Assembly: GCA_049999765.1 (NCBI GenBank) | Contig: JBNGIQ010009228.1 | Span: forward strand, 96,521-160,520 | Direction of reading: 5' to 3' | DNA from: Phaeoceros laevis | Lineage: Eukaryota > Anthocerotophyta > Anthocerotopsida > Notothyladales | Length of the DNA: 64,000 nt | Shown: piece by piece, positions 48,201 to 60,850 of the stretch | Position numbering within the stretch: position 1 is the stretch's first letter | Layout of the letters: each line of letters starts with the position of its first letter | Program-made: the position numbers and the translations under genes | Notes under the pieces: model-generated | The model's database searches: none | Told to the model about the DNA's origin: nothing | Seen by the model: the letters and a program-made list of their open reading frames with translations, nothing else

Positions 48201-48488
48201 GAAGAAGGCCATGTGCCACACACGGACCTAGTGTTGAAAGGAGTGTCTGAAAGTCGAAAGGAAGATGCATTGTGCGGACATGCTGAGAAATTAGCACTGG
48301 CATATGGCCTCATGAACACTCCAAATGGCACAACATTACTTGTCACGAAGAATCTCCGTATGTGCAACGACTGCCACAGTGGCACCAAGATCATGTCACG
48401 GCTTGAAAAAAGAGAGATCATAGTTAAAGATGCACACCGGGTGCACCATTTTGTGGATGGAGCATGTACATGTGGGGATGGACACTGA
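45223..48488 (+). CDS. PPR protein with variant (KP-like) DYW domain, probable organellar RNA editing factor
   Basis: Two exons, 45223-45477 and 45576-48488, give 1055 aa. Exon 1 encodes a presequence rich in Arg, Ser and Ala (MSLSLRRRLRVLVLLQG), typical of mitochondrial targeting. Exon 2 carries a long series of PLS-type PPR repeats (repeated LVDMYAKCGSLEEARRVFD-like units), then E motifs (YNCMVDLLGRSGQLHEAENM). In place of the usual PG box is KKPAKACIEVKSRVHEF. The deaminase-like DYW domain keeps HAEK and CNDC as zinc and active-site residues but ends CTCGDGH instead of DYW. Such KP-type domains occur in hornworts, lycophytes and ferns and have been tied to U-to-C editing. The target RNA is unknown. 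Confidence 0.93.
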
Positions 48489-50087
48489 CAGATCAGATCT
48501 TGCACATTGCGGCTGGACGAGAACTGCCTCTGGCTGGAAGATGAGCACGAGTCAAAATGACAGCTAGTGCTCTGGCTGAATCTCAGGTACTCATTTGACC
48601 GGTTGTGCTTTCATGTTACAATTAGGGGCACGTACAATGTCCAAAGCTCTTCTGAACATGTCTGCGGTTCAAAACTTTGGCTGTGCCATGTGAGAAAAAC
48701 TAAATGAGCATTTTCTCACCGTGGGCTCTGAGATGTGCAGGCTCTGTGGATAGAAGGAATTGGGAACACTACTACATAGTCAGATCCGATTAGCAGGAGT
48801 CGGCAACATGTAAGGTGTATATTCTGTAGTTAACAAGTCATTATTCTACTTTTAAAGCGTGGTTTGACTAAACGTGCATTTTCTTTCCTAACGACATTAT
48901 GATGTGCAAATGTAGTTTTTCTGGGATCAGACTGGGATGCGGAAGGCTTCGTGATCTGGATTTGCTGTGTGAGCACTCAGCCACAGCGGCAGAGTTCAAT
49001 AACTACCACCTCATTATCGCAGTGCCGACAATCATTCCAGTACGGTGCAGTCAGTGTGTTTGGTAGGTTCCTGTTACTAGGACAGCGACATACATGTTCA
49101 ATTCAAAGTGGTTATGCATTTTGCGCAGTGTTTTCTATCGTCCGGCCAACAACTCCGGCATCTCCGAATCCCCAGCTGCCTAGCGTATTCATGGTGCCAA
49201 GGGTGAGTGATCTTCCATCAGGCGTGAACTTGAGTCCGTGGCAACTTAAAAAGCTTAAAATAGGTGGTCTCCCCTGGGGCATACGTGCCACTCACTCAAT
49301 ATTAATTTATCCTTTACCTAAAAGGCCATGTATTCAAGAGCTTACAAACTGATACGTGAAGACATATGACTGGCCCTTTGGTCAATGACCTGCATATGCG
49401 CAGAACAGATACAACAGTTGGCCGGAGATGGCGGTTATGAACTTGTTTCTTCAGCCCCTTTACACCAATACAGTGCATGGGAGCTGATATCCCATGTCGG
49501 CCGTGATCTGACATGTATTTGTCTTTCCTCCAAAAGCAATCTCTACTTGTGAGTCGTAATATCCTGCGCTTGCAACTCGTCAAGAAATCCATAAAACGGA
49601 CAAAATTATCAGCAAAGATAATACTGGAAACTTAACTCATGGGCTCCCGGGCAGATGTAAGATTGGAGAAGCGGGGACTGTCGCACTAGGAAACTCCACT
49701 GCTGCAGAGGACGTTCAACTCGACATGACACTCCAGTCTTCTACTTCTAGTGTGGCTGAAGGCACAGTCAAACACCATAAATAAACTACTCGATTTTCAA
49801 CATGTAGTTGCGGATCGAGATCCTTGCTGATGAATAGCCTGTCCTAAACACACAGACCAAAACCCCCTCCCGAGCCGGGGCTTACCCCCCCCGGCACTCA
49901 ACAAAGTGCTACATCGTGAGATAAAGAAGGGAAGTGGTACCAGTACTGTGGTGGGATTGAGCCAGAATCTCTACAAGCCCTTTGTCTGGCCTCTCCCCTA
50001 CCTTTCCACGCGACGAGAGATGACAGAGTCGGGTTGTTGACGGGGCCATAGAGAATAAGGGCTGTTGGTCCTTCCAACCCTATCTAC
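48489..50087. other. intergenic, no gene seen
   Basis: This is the 3' flank of the PPR-DYW gene followed by sequence without conserved frames on either strand. Confidence 0.5.
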
Positions 50088-50318
50088 CCGCATCGAGACT
50101 CCGAGGCCGGTGGTGTTGTGCTGCAATGCAAGTGACAGAAAACAAGCCCCCCGCATCGAGACTCCGAGGCCGGTGGCGTTGTGCTGCAATGCAAGTGACA
50201 GAAAACAAGCCCCGCTCACGCCCACCACAATGTCGGCCATCCCCAGCGCCTTGAGAGAAACAAACCCCGCTCACGCCCAGCCCAATGTCGGCCATCCTCA
50301 GCGCCGTGAGAGAAGATG
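50088..50318. repeat. two adjoining tandem duplications (63 bp and about 55 bp units)
   Basis: A 63-bp unit starting CCGCATCGAGACTCCGAGG is at 50088-50150 and 50151-50213, with a single T/C difference in its middle. It is followed by a second unit of about 55 bp starting CCCGCTCACGCCCA at 50211-50265 and 50266-50318, with several differences. Both look like local duplication. Confidence 0.9.
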
Positions 50319-50418
50319 CAGGGCGGGGCTGCCTACTTAAGGTTGTGCCACAAGCTCAGCCCCTGCGTCCCCCAACTCTCCGTTGAGGTCAGTGTCCAGC
50401 TCCAACGGGACAGATCCG

Positions 50419-50505
50419 ACTTTGGATGCCAGCAGGTGAGCGCCATCTTCTCTACAGGCTTACGCTGCTGGCCAAGATGTGGCTCCACCTGCTGGCATCC
50501 AAAGT
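50419..50505. other. 87-nt foldback with about 31-bp arms
   Basis: The 20 bases at 50419-50438 (starting ACTTTGGATGCC) are the exact reverse complement of 50486-50505. Pairing continues inward imperfectly, with GAGCGCCATCTT-like sequence against AAGATGTGGCTC, leaving a loop of about 24 nt. The size is that of a small plant miRNA precursor stem or a short inverted-repeat element. Confidence 0.8.
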
Positions 50506-50510
50506 AGCAT

Positions 50511-50858
50511 CTATTTAACCGGGTTGTAGGTCACCGACAGGTGTTCCAGGACCGTGTTGGAAGTGAGGCTCTGGCACAGGCGCTCCACCTCCGACTCCTT
50601 GCTGATGCTGCGGTTGACAAACCTCACCCTCCTCAGGGAAGGGCATCCCCGATCAGCCCCAGCACCAACAGCATGAGCTCCCACAACGTACTTACCAAGT
50701 GGTGAATACAACCGAAACATCCGCCAACGGCACCATGGTCGGGCTCGTTCAGATCCACCTCCTCGAGGATCCATGGGTGGCGCCGCCGTGAGCGCAGTTG
50801 CCAACGGACGCAACCTTAGGGCAGCTGCTCCACATTCAGTAGTCAGGTCCGCCACCAC
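50511..50858 (-). pseudogene. LRR gene fragment
   Basis: The minus strand encodes CPSLRRVRFVNRSISKESEVERLCQ followed by SLTSNTVLEHLSVTYNP. This is the wording of ribonuclease-inhibitor-like leucine-rich repeats. Only one to two repeats are present in a short frame, with unrelated sequence before it, and no other LRR exons were found nearby. Most likely this is a gene remnant. Confidence 0.5.
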
Positions 50859-51352
50859 CCTCGCCCAGCTGTGTCACAACGCTGTCGCGGAATGAAGCAC
50901 AGGTGCACTGGGAGAGGCGAGCTGGTGACGTTGATATCACCAGCTCCGCTACTGTAGCTCCTTCCAATCAAATGAGCGGTGCATATCTCGTCAACGATAA
51001 GGCCTGGGTTTAGGGTTTACTGTACCTGCGCCAGCTTGCTCCCGTTCTCGCCGGCCACCAGCACGCTGCGGGCCGGTCACCAGGTGTGTCCGGCAAGTGC
51101 AGCCGGTGCGGAGAGAGAGAAGCACAAAACGCCTGTGCCGGGGAGATGACTGCCGGTGACCGGCACCAGTCGGGCGCCGCAAGCGCGTAGCAGGATGTGG
51201 TTCCCACCGTGACGGGCACGCGGTGGTGGCCTCCAGCTGGATACCATCACCGTGCCGACCACATGCTCGGATTTTTCGCCCTCGTTCCCCGGGCCGCTCC
51301 CGGTCCAGGTCCTACTTTCCGGCTACAGTAACACCTTAGCTTGGTTTAGGAG
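50859..51352. other. intergenic, no gene seen
   Basis: GC-rich sequence without a recognisable product. It lies between the LRR fragment and the 3' end of the rhamnogalacturonate lyase gene. Confidence 0.45.
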
Positions 51353-54300
51353 TCAAGAGCTCGACGATGGAGGTCCTTCTAACCGAAGGTAGTCATACAT
51401 GATCCCGGTGAAGGGCCCCGTGGCCTTTCTCTGAGTAAGGAACAATGTGTTCTCTCCTCTTTTGAGTAGGGAGGAGGGCACATCCACATTCCATAGTTTG
51501 TACAGCCCATGAATTCCATGACGAGCTATTGCATTGTCCCGCCCAAATTGCATGGTGTCGAAATGCGGATTCTTGTTGCACAGCTTGTTGAAGCAGACCT
51601 GCCATGAAAGCATATGGTGCTAACGTTGGATAGGTATGGTGGAACTGATTAATCTATCAAGTAGGCTTGGCACGAAACCTGAAGAGCCGCATTGTTGGAT
51701 GAAGCTGTAGCAATCCGAAGAAGGTAAGATCCGTGTTCGCTTATTTCGTTCATGTTGAATCTCACTTGCCATGTTGTTGGCTTGAAAGTACCATCCTTTT
51801 CGAGCCTGGCAAGTAAATAAACGTTAATATCTGAAATATTTTATTACTTGAGTTTTTACTTGCAAGGTATTCTTTTTATAATTGATGAGATCTATGTATT
51901 TACCTGCAAACATGTGCAAAGAACCAATCTTTTGACCAATCACTAGTTCCAATGGTGAAAACAAGATCATTGTCAGGATAAAGTTCAGTGTATCTATTCC
52001 ATAACCCATATTGCCGAAACCTGATTCATTATCGTGGCTGTTTAGATGTCTGTGATTTATCAATATGCTTTTGTTTCCTTTGGTTGTGAATTTTCCTCTA
52101 TGACCAGATATTGTAGAAGCAAACAACATGCAAAATAGCATGATACCTTTCGTCGTGATTTATAAAGAGTCTATTCACATACATGGGATCAACATCTGGG
52201 ATGTTGAAACCACCAGCAGTTCTATTAGGAACGCCAATTTCCCAAAGTGTGGGTCCATGTCGTGGTGGTGAAAATATTACGTCACCCAAGTCACATGTTG
52301 TGCCTGCACATTGATTGCATTATTTCCACTACTTCCTTTGCTTTCAAAAATAACTTTCCCAATAAATTCAGATTAATAATTCCTTGAGAGCCATACGAAC
52401 CTGCAGCAATGGATATTGGACCACCCTTGTAATCCCCTAAGAATCCAACTATGAAACCATACATGTTATATGTGCCGGCATGTATGTTTCTTATGACAAA
52501 GATACCATTGTCATCTGATTGCCCCCAAAATTGATATCCCTGGGATGCGGAATACATAATAATATTTTTAAATGCATGTGCATGTCTATTAGTATTAATT
52601 TCAAAACGCAGTGTACCTTATTCTCTATTTGCCATGATCCTTCTGCACCTGGATTTGCTAGTCCTATAAAAGCATGTTTGCCAATAATAGGAGCATGGGA
52701 GATCAACCTGTATGTTTATTATCCTTAACAAACATGCTCTTTTGAAATTATCCAACATGATGTAAAAAGTACATGTATGTCCTTACTTTGTATTTGTACG
52801 GAGGCATTGTAAATAAAAAATAGAGTGTCAATATAGTGATGAACCTTCTACTTACTTATCAACAATAAGCAGCCTTCCACATATGATTCCTCGTTGTTTG
52901 GCTCTTTGAAAACCAGCATAACTTGGCCAATCATAGGGCCATGTTTTTTCTTCTATCAAGCTCTGTGATGTGTTGCAGTTCACAAGTACAAGCTTAAGTT
53001 TCCTCTAGAAGGCTTAACACACATCATGCAATTTTATCCCTAAATATCATCATCCTAGTATTTTGGCCCGGTGGTTACCCACAAATCAAGTAGAAATAAA
53101 CTTGTAAACACAGCAAACATACTTGTAGCTTTGCATTTTCCCATAGCAAAGACATAGGTGTTTTAGGAGGAGCAGAGTTGAGATAAACAAATACGGGTCC
53201 AAATATCTTTTGCCAAGCCTCTCCATTTTCAAACTTTGCTATAGAATCTAAACCAGTGTAGTGACAGCTATTAAACATCTGTGGAGGGAAAGCATTGAAC
53301 AAGACAAATGAATGTAGGCTTATGCTGATACATATGAGGTTGCAAAATTAAGTCCTCCAGCAACATGGAAATACTTACCGAAAGACAAGTAGGACCGACA
53401 TGAGAGGTTAGGTTTTGTTTCAAAGGACCTCCGTTACAAAACTCATAGGTCGGTTTGATAATCCAAAAGCCCACCAGTGGTTCCAAGCTAATCCATCCAT
53501 GCACTTTAAGATCTTTATTCTCACATGAGTATTGGTATTTGTCATCAACCTAAAAAAGGCATTAAAACTCCTCCACTAAGATGACAAAAATGTGCATGAC
53601 TTCCATGTCATAGGAGAATTGCATCATCATATTGCAGCATAAGAAAAACATCTACAAAAGAGCAATATAGCAGTAGCACATCTTTGTAACCTTGGATTAG
53701 ATAACGTACTTCCCCTTGCAATGCTTTATTCAATGGATTAGTCAGGAGAACAGCTTCCTTATATGCAAGTTGCTGGCATCTCGATTTAGATAAATCATCT
53801 GGTGACGGCATGACTCTTTGCTTATTATCCGAGATAGCCATGTATTGAAAGCTATATAATCATTGGATGTAGAGGAAAATAAGCAATCAGCAAGTCATTT
53901 CACACTAGAAAATCACTCATTCTCAAATTTAATAGTCTCGCTTAGATGTTCAAAGCCTTTTACATATGGTGTTAATCTCACAAACAAAATAGAACCTATC
54001 TTTCCGAAGTTTGAATGTGATTCGAGTTTGATTTAAATTGAACCCTGGCCAATCCTTTGGTCTCTCGTAGATGGCATATGAATAAAAACCACTATGCCCT
54101 CTACTTAAGCTGAATCTGAGTATTGCAGAAACATGTTAGTTTGTTCAAATAGAAAATATTTTAGGACATTATAAATTGTTTAATAGTGTAGCACCTCTTG
54201 TCTATATTGAGTGGCACCATGATGCTCCCAACTTGGTAATGTCTCGAAAATGATAATTCCACCCTATCTGAACTCTGAAATATGATGTGATACTCCGTTC

Positions 54301-54890
54301 CATGTGGACTAGATAGGACAATAGGTATATATCATGCACATGGAATACAAAGCGTTGAACAAAAACAATTACAATATAGATCTTGTCTGGAAATATTACA
54401 CATCAAAAACATCTTTTCCATCTGTAGAGCTCCAATTCAAATCCCAGTAACTATCACAAAAGGAGAAATTAGTAAATCAATAAGGATAATGCAATCTAAA
54501 CTGAAAGACTGAGCATGTATAAGATTGAGCTTGTAGGAGGAAATGGAGGTTGTCAACAAAACTACCCTCTAGCATCCTCTTTATTGAGCACCTCAAGAAC
54601 ATTTTCGAGTTTATCATATTGAATACAAGTGATAAGTCCAGCAGGCTTTGATATGGTAAGCGCCACCATTCCATTTTGGAGGATAACCTGCAGTGTCTAG
54701 AACATTTCCTTCAAAGAGTCTTGGAAAAAGGAACATAAACTTTGATCGCAACATGCTAAAACAGCAAGTAGAAGCAAATCAACATAATTACACCCACATG
54801 AGTGCCTTGATCCACCAAGTGCACATTGGGCTCTACTTTTCCAGCTTCTACAGAGTTCACAACTCCTGGATATGGCAGGGATAAGGCCAT
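51353..54890 (-). CDS. rhamnogalacturonate lyase (polysaccharide lyase family 4 type)
   Basis: About 15 small exons on the minus strand, from ATG 54890 (MALSLPYPG) to a stop at 51353. Landmarks: VILQNGMVALTISKPAGLIT (54566-54687), GYWDLNW (about 54440), VGSIMVPLNIDKR (about 54210), GFYSYAIYER (about 54080), YMAISDNKQRVMPSPDD (about 53810), DKYQYSC and VHGWISLEPLVGFWII (about 53480), NGEAWQKIFGPVFVYLN (about 53200), WPYDWPSY (about 52930), FVIRNIHAGTYNMYGFI (about 52460), then WEIGVPNRTAGGF (about 52220), TWQVRFN, and GRDNAIARHGIHGLYKLW (about 51520). These enzymes cleave the rhamnogalacturonan I backbone of pectin. I see no obvious signal peptide at the chosen start. Introns are strikingly AT-rich compared with neighbouring genes. 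Confidence 0.93.
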
Positions 54891-55390
54891 TGCTGCAGCT
54901 CCCTCACTAGCTTCGAGGCTAGAGTGTCTCACTCCAATAAGGTGACTGAAAAATGCGCAATCTAGGTCACAAATCAATATCAAACGTAACCTGGGGCCTT
55001 GTAACCGTGGTTTGATGTTGTTAGCGGTTATCCTGTTTGGAGAGTCAAGGGAAACGGAAATGGGGGCTCCGCTGTGGGGCCCCTCGGCCCTAATCATGAG
55101 CGGAGTGGTTTGGCGCCCCCACACCATTTGTGCTGGCAGCCTGGCCTGCATTGTGGCCAGAAAATTCGAACCCCAATCACAGTAGCTCCCGATTCACCTC
55201 CCTCAACTTGTGAGAAACAGATTCGACGACGAAGCCATGCCATTGCTGAGGAATTAGGAGTCAAATCATCTGCCTCTCAATTTGGATGCTCTAGGTTGGT
55301 GGATTGCGGTACCTCACGAAGTACAGCATCTGCGGCGGGCAGTCCTATGGCAGTGGATGGCAAGTGGGGCTGCAGCATCTCGGAGGAGTG
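54891..55390. other. divergent upstream region of the RG lyase and BRUTUS-like genes
   Basis: About 500 bp separate the two start codons, so promoters on both strands are expected here. No extra gene was recognised. The frame of the lyase is open further upstream without family resemblance. Confidence 0.5.
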
Positions 55391-58300
55391 ATGGCAACCC
55401 CGCTGGCCCTCTCCTGCACGGCTGCATCTCTACCCCCCCCTTCGTCCTCGCCTGCTTCTGCTGCACCGGGGGCTTACACCGGGGCCGTTTCCTCTCCCCC
55501 TTTCATTGAGCTACTCTACTTCCACAAGGCAATCCGGGCCGAGTTGAACCGGTTACACCAGGATGCGCTGGCTGTGGAGGACGGGAGCGAGCGGGAGGTG
55601 CGGGCCTTGGTGGACCGCTACTACTTCCTGCTTTCCATTTACAAGCATCACAGCCGGATAGAGGACGAGGTACGCAAGCGCATGCAGAAAAATGAGCCAT
55701 GGAATTAGAAGTTCAGTCCTCAACCTCGGGTGTCGTTGGATCGCAGGTTATATTTCCTGCTCTGGATCTTCGTGTCAAAAATGTTGCATCCACGTATTCC
55801 CTGGAGCACCAGGTTGCTACCGACCTCTTCGACCAGATGTCAGAATTGCTGACTGCGGCTCTGAAGGAAAAGGGAAATGTTTCGACCAGTCTCCGGCGGG
55901 AGCTCATTTGCTGCACTGCAGCCATTCAGACGACACTTTGTCAGCATCTGGCCAAGGAAGAGGAACATGTTAGCTCTCGACCTTCAATTGGCGTTTTCGC
56001 GAGTGGGTTCCACATTTTGCGGGATGCTGATGAGCTGATTCCCTGTTGGATTGCTTGCAGGTCTTTCCTCTTCTTTTCAGGCACTTCGACCATGGCGAGC
56101 AAGCAGCCCTGGTTTGGCAATTCATTTGCAGCTTTCCTGTGAATTTGATGGAGAAATTTCTACCATGGTTGGCCTCTTCGTTATCCTTGGAGGAGAGGGA
56201 GGACATGGTGGCCTGCATGCAGGAGATTGTTCCTCGGGAGGAGTTGCTTCAACAGGTGCTCTCACTTCTGCTGGATGGTAGCCAGTTCCTGTATAGTGCA
56301 AGTTTCCAGGACATATGTGCTGTCCCTTTCTGTTGCGATTGAGTTCTCTGACACTGTCAACCTTCAACCTTTCTTCTCAAGGTTGTGTCGACCTGGTTAA
56401 AGGGAGGCTCCATGGCAACGGATTTTAGAGATTCTGGCAGCCCAGATTCGTTGATAGTCTGCCCTGGCAAGTTCTCAGAGCTGTGGAAGGGATCTTTCTC
56501 TGGAAGCTCAGATGAGGGCTCTCAAAATTGCAAGCAGAATCAGAGAACTACGTCAAGCCTGGATGGAGAGTTCACCGATGCAATGCAGTTGGATACGCAC
56601 AACGGCGATGAAGATGCTGAAAGTGGAAGTGGGTGTGACAAGCTTCCTATTAATGAGCTTCTGCACTGGCACAATGCGATCCGAAAGGAGTTGCAGAAGT
56701 TTGTGGAAGAGACACACAAAATCCAAACTTCTGAAACAATAGCACCCTCAACTCTGTCGTCATTTGTTGAACGACTGCAGTTCTTGGCTGATGTCTGCAT
56801 ATTCCACAGGTGCAATAACATGTATCTTTTGCGATCATGTTGAGACACTCTAAACCCTTTCATCTGTTGTAGGACAAGGTGGAAGTTCCTTTTTTGCTTT
56901 TTCTTGTTGAAGAGCAATGTTAACACAGCTGTCCTATTTCAGCACTGCAGAAGATGAAGTCGTTTTTCCAGCAATTGGTTTGAAGGTCAAGCGGCATGTC
57001 TCATATATTGAGGAGCATGCAAAAGAAGAACAACAATTTGACGATGCACGCAAGCTGATTGAGGATTTTCAGATTGCTGGACAGGGAAGCCCAGATGCGT
57101 ACTCTATCCACAAGAAGTTGTGTGCTCAAGCAGAACATATAGTGTCAACTGTCCAGCAACATCTTCTTAATGAAGAAGCTGAGGTAGCAACACAGTCTCT
57201 GTGCTCCCTGTATTGGTATCTGCAGTCTAGTGTCAGCAATATGGTGATGTTTCCACATCCTAGCATGCCCTTTGGGAGAGGACTGGAAGAATCTGTTTGA
57301 TGCTTTGAATCCCTCTCACCAAAAGTACCTTTTTCAGATCCTCCCACTTGCTCGCAAGCACTGTAGTGTGGAGGAACAGCGAGTTCTTCTCTATGAGAGC
57401 CTCAGAGTAATGCCACTCAAGTTTCTAGAAAGAGTGCTACCCTGGTTGGTTGCTGTGTTAACTGAAGACGAAGCCAAGGCGATGCTTTGCAACATGAAGC
57501 TAGCTGGTAAGTGTGTCTCACTCCTACCTTCCAGTTTATGTGTGGCTGTTCATGGAATGTAGCAGGCTTCAACCAAAAAGTTCAGCCGGCGTTTTTTTCT
57601 TCCCTACCAGCAGTAGTTGTTCTGTGAACTGAGTGGGCACTCATGTGTTGTCTATGCGCAGCTCCAGACACAGACAAAGCCTTAGTCACATTGTTTGCTG
57701 GCTGGGCGTGCAAAGGACAGCTTGGTAGCTCCTTTGGATCACGCCCATTCAGATGCCTCTCATCATGTGCTATGCACTGTTGCCCAGTTTCAAAGTTAAC
57801 TCACTCTGAGAAAACAGAAGTGAGAGATTCTGAGTCTGTCATGGGAATAATCTCCTCTGAGGAGGCTGCGGAGGCCACCTTGGACTGGAGACCTTTGAAA
57901 CGTGCACGGAAGAAGAAAATGGAAGGGGTACAAGATGATATACGGGCTAACCAAGTAGCAGGATCAGGCCAAGGGCTAGCTGGGGTGCAAGGTGGGAAGC
58001 ACCTTTGCCAGGTTCCGGAACTTGGCATGAGCTTGATTCGTGGAAGCAGTGTCGCACGCTCCATGGGAAGTTCTTGTCGTTCTGTGTTGCATGATGGACT
58101 GCAGTGTAAAAGTTCAGGCTCGGTGGGCTCTAGTCTATTTGGATGGGGTACTACCAGAGGGCCGAATCCGAAGCCCATTGATCACATATTTCAGTTTCAC
58201 AAGGCGATTCGAAAGGATCTGGAATACCTGGATATGGAGTCAGCAAAACTTTTCGACTGCGATGATGAATTTCTCAGACTATTTAGTGGCAGGTTTCGGT

Positions 58301-60850
58301 TTTTACAGGGTCTCTACCGTGCTCATAGTAATGCAGAAGATGAGATTGTGTTCCCGGCCTTAGAAGCCAAAGAGGCGCTGCACAACATCAGCCACTCTTA
58401 CACCATTGACCACAAACAAGAGGAGCAGCTATTTGCAGACATTTCTCAGGTTATCACAGATCTTCTTGACCTCAATAATAGAACCAAAGGTGATGGTGGG
58501 GCTGACAATGACTGGTGTAGCGATACTGGAAGCCAGGATAGTGCAAGCAAGCGTCGGGAGATTGCTTTGAAGCTTCAACGGATGTGCAAGTCTGTCCGTG
58601 TGAGCCTCGACCAGCATGTATCAAGGGAAGAAGTTGAACTTTGGCCCCTCTTTGATGTGCATTTCACAATTGAGGAACAGGATAATATCATTGGCAGAAT
58701 TATAGGCACTACCGGAGCTGAGGTGTTGCAAGCAATGATCCCTTGGGTCACAACAGCCCTTACTGAAGAAGAACAGACTACCATGCTGAGTACTTGGCGA
58801 CAAGCTACTCGGAACACCATGTTTGATAAGTGGCTTAGTGCCTGGTGGAAGGAATCTCCAGAATCAGCATCTGTGGCCACTGTCTCACCACCTGCTCAAG
58901 ATCTATTTCCCCCCTCGGGTACAAGCGAATCTCTTCAAATAGTAGTTGACTACTTGGGAATGAAAAATGGAAGTATGGGGCAGCCGGCAGATCTCCGGTG
59001 TGAAACATCTAGTGTAGAAGAAGCTAAGTCTAGATTGTTAGAAGGTCGTGACAAGGAACCTGAACAAGGTAGTAGTGGTAGTAAAGTAGTTGTCTCATTG
59101 AAGAACAAGGACAGTGAGAAGTTTAGACCTGGCTGGCAAAGTATATTCCGCATGAACCAAAAAGAAGTGGAGGCGGCTATAAGAAAAGTCTCGAGTGATA
59201 GCTCTCTTGACCCCCGCCAGAAGTCTTATCTAATTCAGAACCTTATGACCAGGTTGGTAAACACATCAATGCTGGCTCCCCTCCTTACCTTATGCTGAGT
59301 TTTATAAGTTGGGTTAGCTTAAGTGCAGGCTGCAAGTTAGTCGGCCTGAGTGCATGGTCAGTTATCCTTCATGATCTAACTTATGCATTTTGATTGTGCA
59401 GCCGTTGGATCGTTGCTCAGCAGCGGTTAACCCAGTCTGAGGCTGAGAAAGGGTTAGATGGGCTAAATGACGTATCTGGAAAGTTGCGTTCCTTTCATGA
59501 TGAAAATGCAGGAGTATATGGATGCGAGCATTACAAGAGAAATTGTAAACTTCGAGCTGCTTGCTGTGGCTCATTGTTTACATGTCGATTTTGTCATGAC
59601 AAAGTCAGCGACCACACAATGGACAGGTGAGTGGACATGGGAATGTGGCAGACATCCATTGGCTTCAGTAGTCAGACGTCGACCCTAAACTGCGAGCATT
59701 CTAAACCGATTTGATTTCTCAGGCATGCAACAACGGAGGTGATGTGCATGACGTGCTTGGAGATACAGCCTGTTTCTCAGCATTGCATCACTCCTTCGTG
59801 CAATGGCCGCTCCTTGGCTCGTTACTTTTGCAACATATGCAAGTTCTTTGATGATGCTGACAGGTATTGATCACCACCTACATAGAGATGTGCATCTTGG
59901 TATGACTACATGGTTAGTCAACAAGGGTCACTGTATTGGTTGTTCATAGTCAGGTAAATGCCAGGTTTATCTCCTGCTGCTGAGAACATTGCTCTTCTGG
60001 TTGATCTCATTGCATTTTCTGTATTGTGTGCAGAGATATCTACCATTGTCCTTCGTGCAATCTTTGTCGAGTAGGGAAAGGCCTTGGAATAGATTTTTTC
60101 CATTGCATGACTTGCAACTCTTGTATGTCAAAGGAGCTTACTGATCACAAGTGTCGAGAGAAAGGGCTTGAGTCAAATTGCCCAATATGCCATGATTTTC
60201 TCTTCACATCGAGTAGTCCAGTGAAGGCCCTTCCTTGCGACCATTTCATGCATTCAGCCTGCTTCCAGGTTTTTCCACCCTGCAAGACATCGTGCATGTG
60301 GTTTTCTGTGGTGGAGATGCAAGGTGTGAGAGCCAGCCCATGTACTGTAATACTAATCATGGACATACTGGTGTCTCCATTTGCAGGCATATACTTGTAG
60401 CAACTACACGTGCCCTATCTGTAGCAAGTCTCTGGGAGACATGTCGGTAAGCTCTCTGGAATGCATGGTGTGATCCTACTGTTTCCACATGCATGTAGCA
60501 AATTGTGGCTGGAGATCCCACTTTGAGTTTGCAACCTGTGGTGGCAGGTTTATTTTGGCATGCTTGATGCCCTTTTGGCCACTGAACAGCTTCCAGATGA
60601 GTACCGAGATCGTACGCAGGTGCCTCTCATCACATCCACGTGTCTTCCAGATCGATATCCAACCGCTACATTGTTGGCTTGATGGAATATCTGTCTTGCA
60701 CAGCTCTTTTGCGAGTTGTAATCTAACAAGTTTTTTTTTAAGGGGCAGCAAATCCTTTGCAACGATTGTGAGCTGAGAGGAACTGCAAGATTTCATTGGC
60801 TGTACCACAAGTGTGGTAGATGCGGATCTTACAACACAAGAGTGACTTAA
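55391..60850 (+). CDS. BRUTUS-like E3 ubiquitin ligase (hemerythrin, CHY/RING zinc finger)
   Basis: Thirteen exons join in frame to about 1319 aa: 55391-55669, 55747-55968, 56061-56255, 56382-56809, 56943-57183, 57338-57506, 57662-59252, 59402-59626, 59723-59863, 60034-60268, 60387-60446, 60548-60619, 60749-60850. Three hemerythrin-like domains show the HKAIR...HSRIEDE/HRSTAEDE/HSNAEDE pattern with PALxxxV following. The end has the CHY zinc finger (YGCEHYKRNCKLRAACC, CRFCHDKVSDH), a CTCHY segment (YHCPSCNLCRVGKGLGIDFFHC), RING-H2 (CPICHDFLF...CPIC) and a zinc ribbon (CNDCELRG...CGRCGSYNTRV). BRUTUS-type proteins sense iron through the hemerythrin domains and ubiquitinate iron-deficiency transcription factors. 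Length, domain order and splice phases match the family. Confidence 0.96.
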
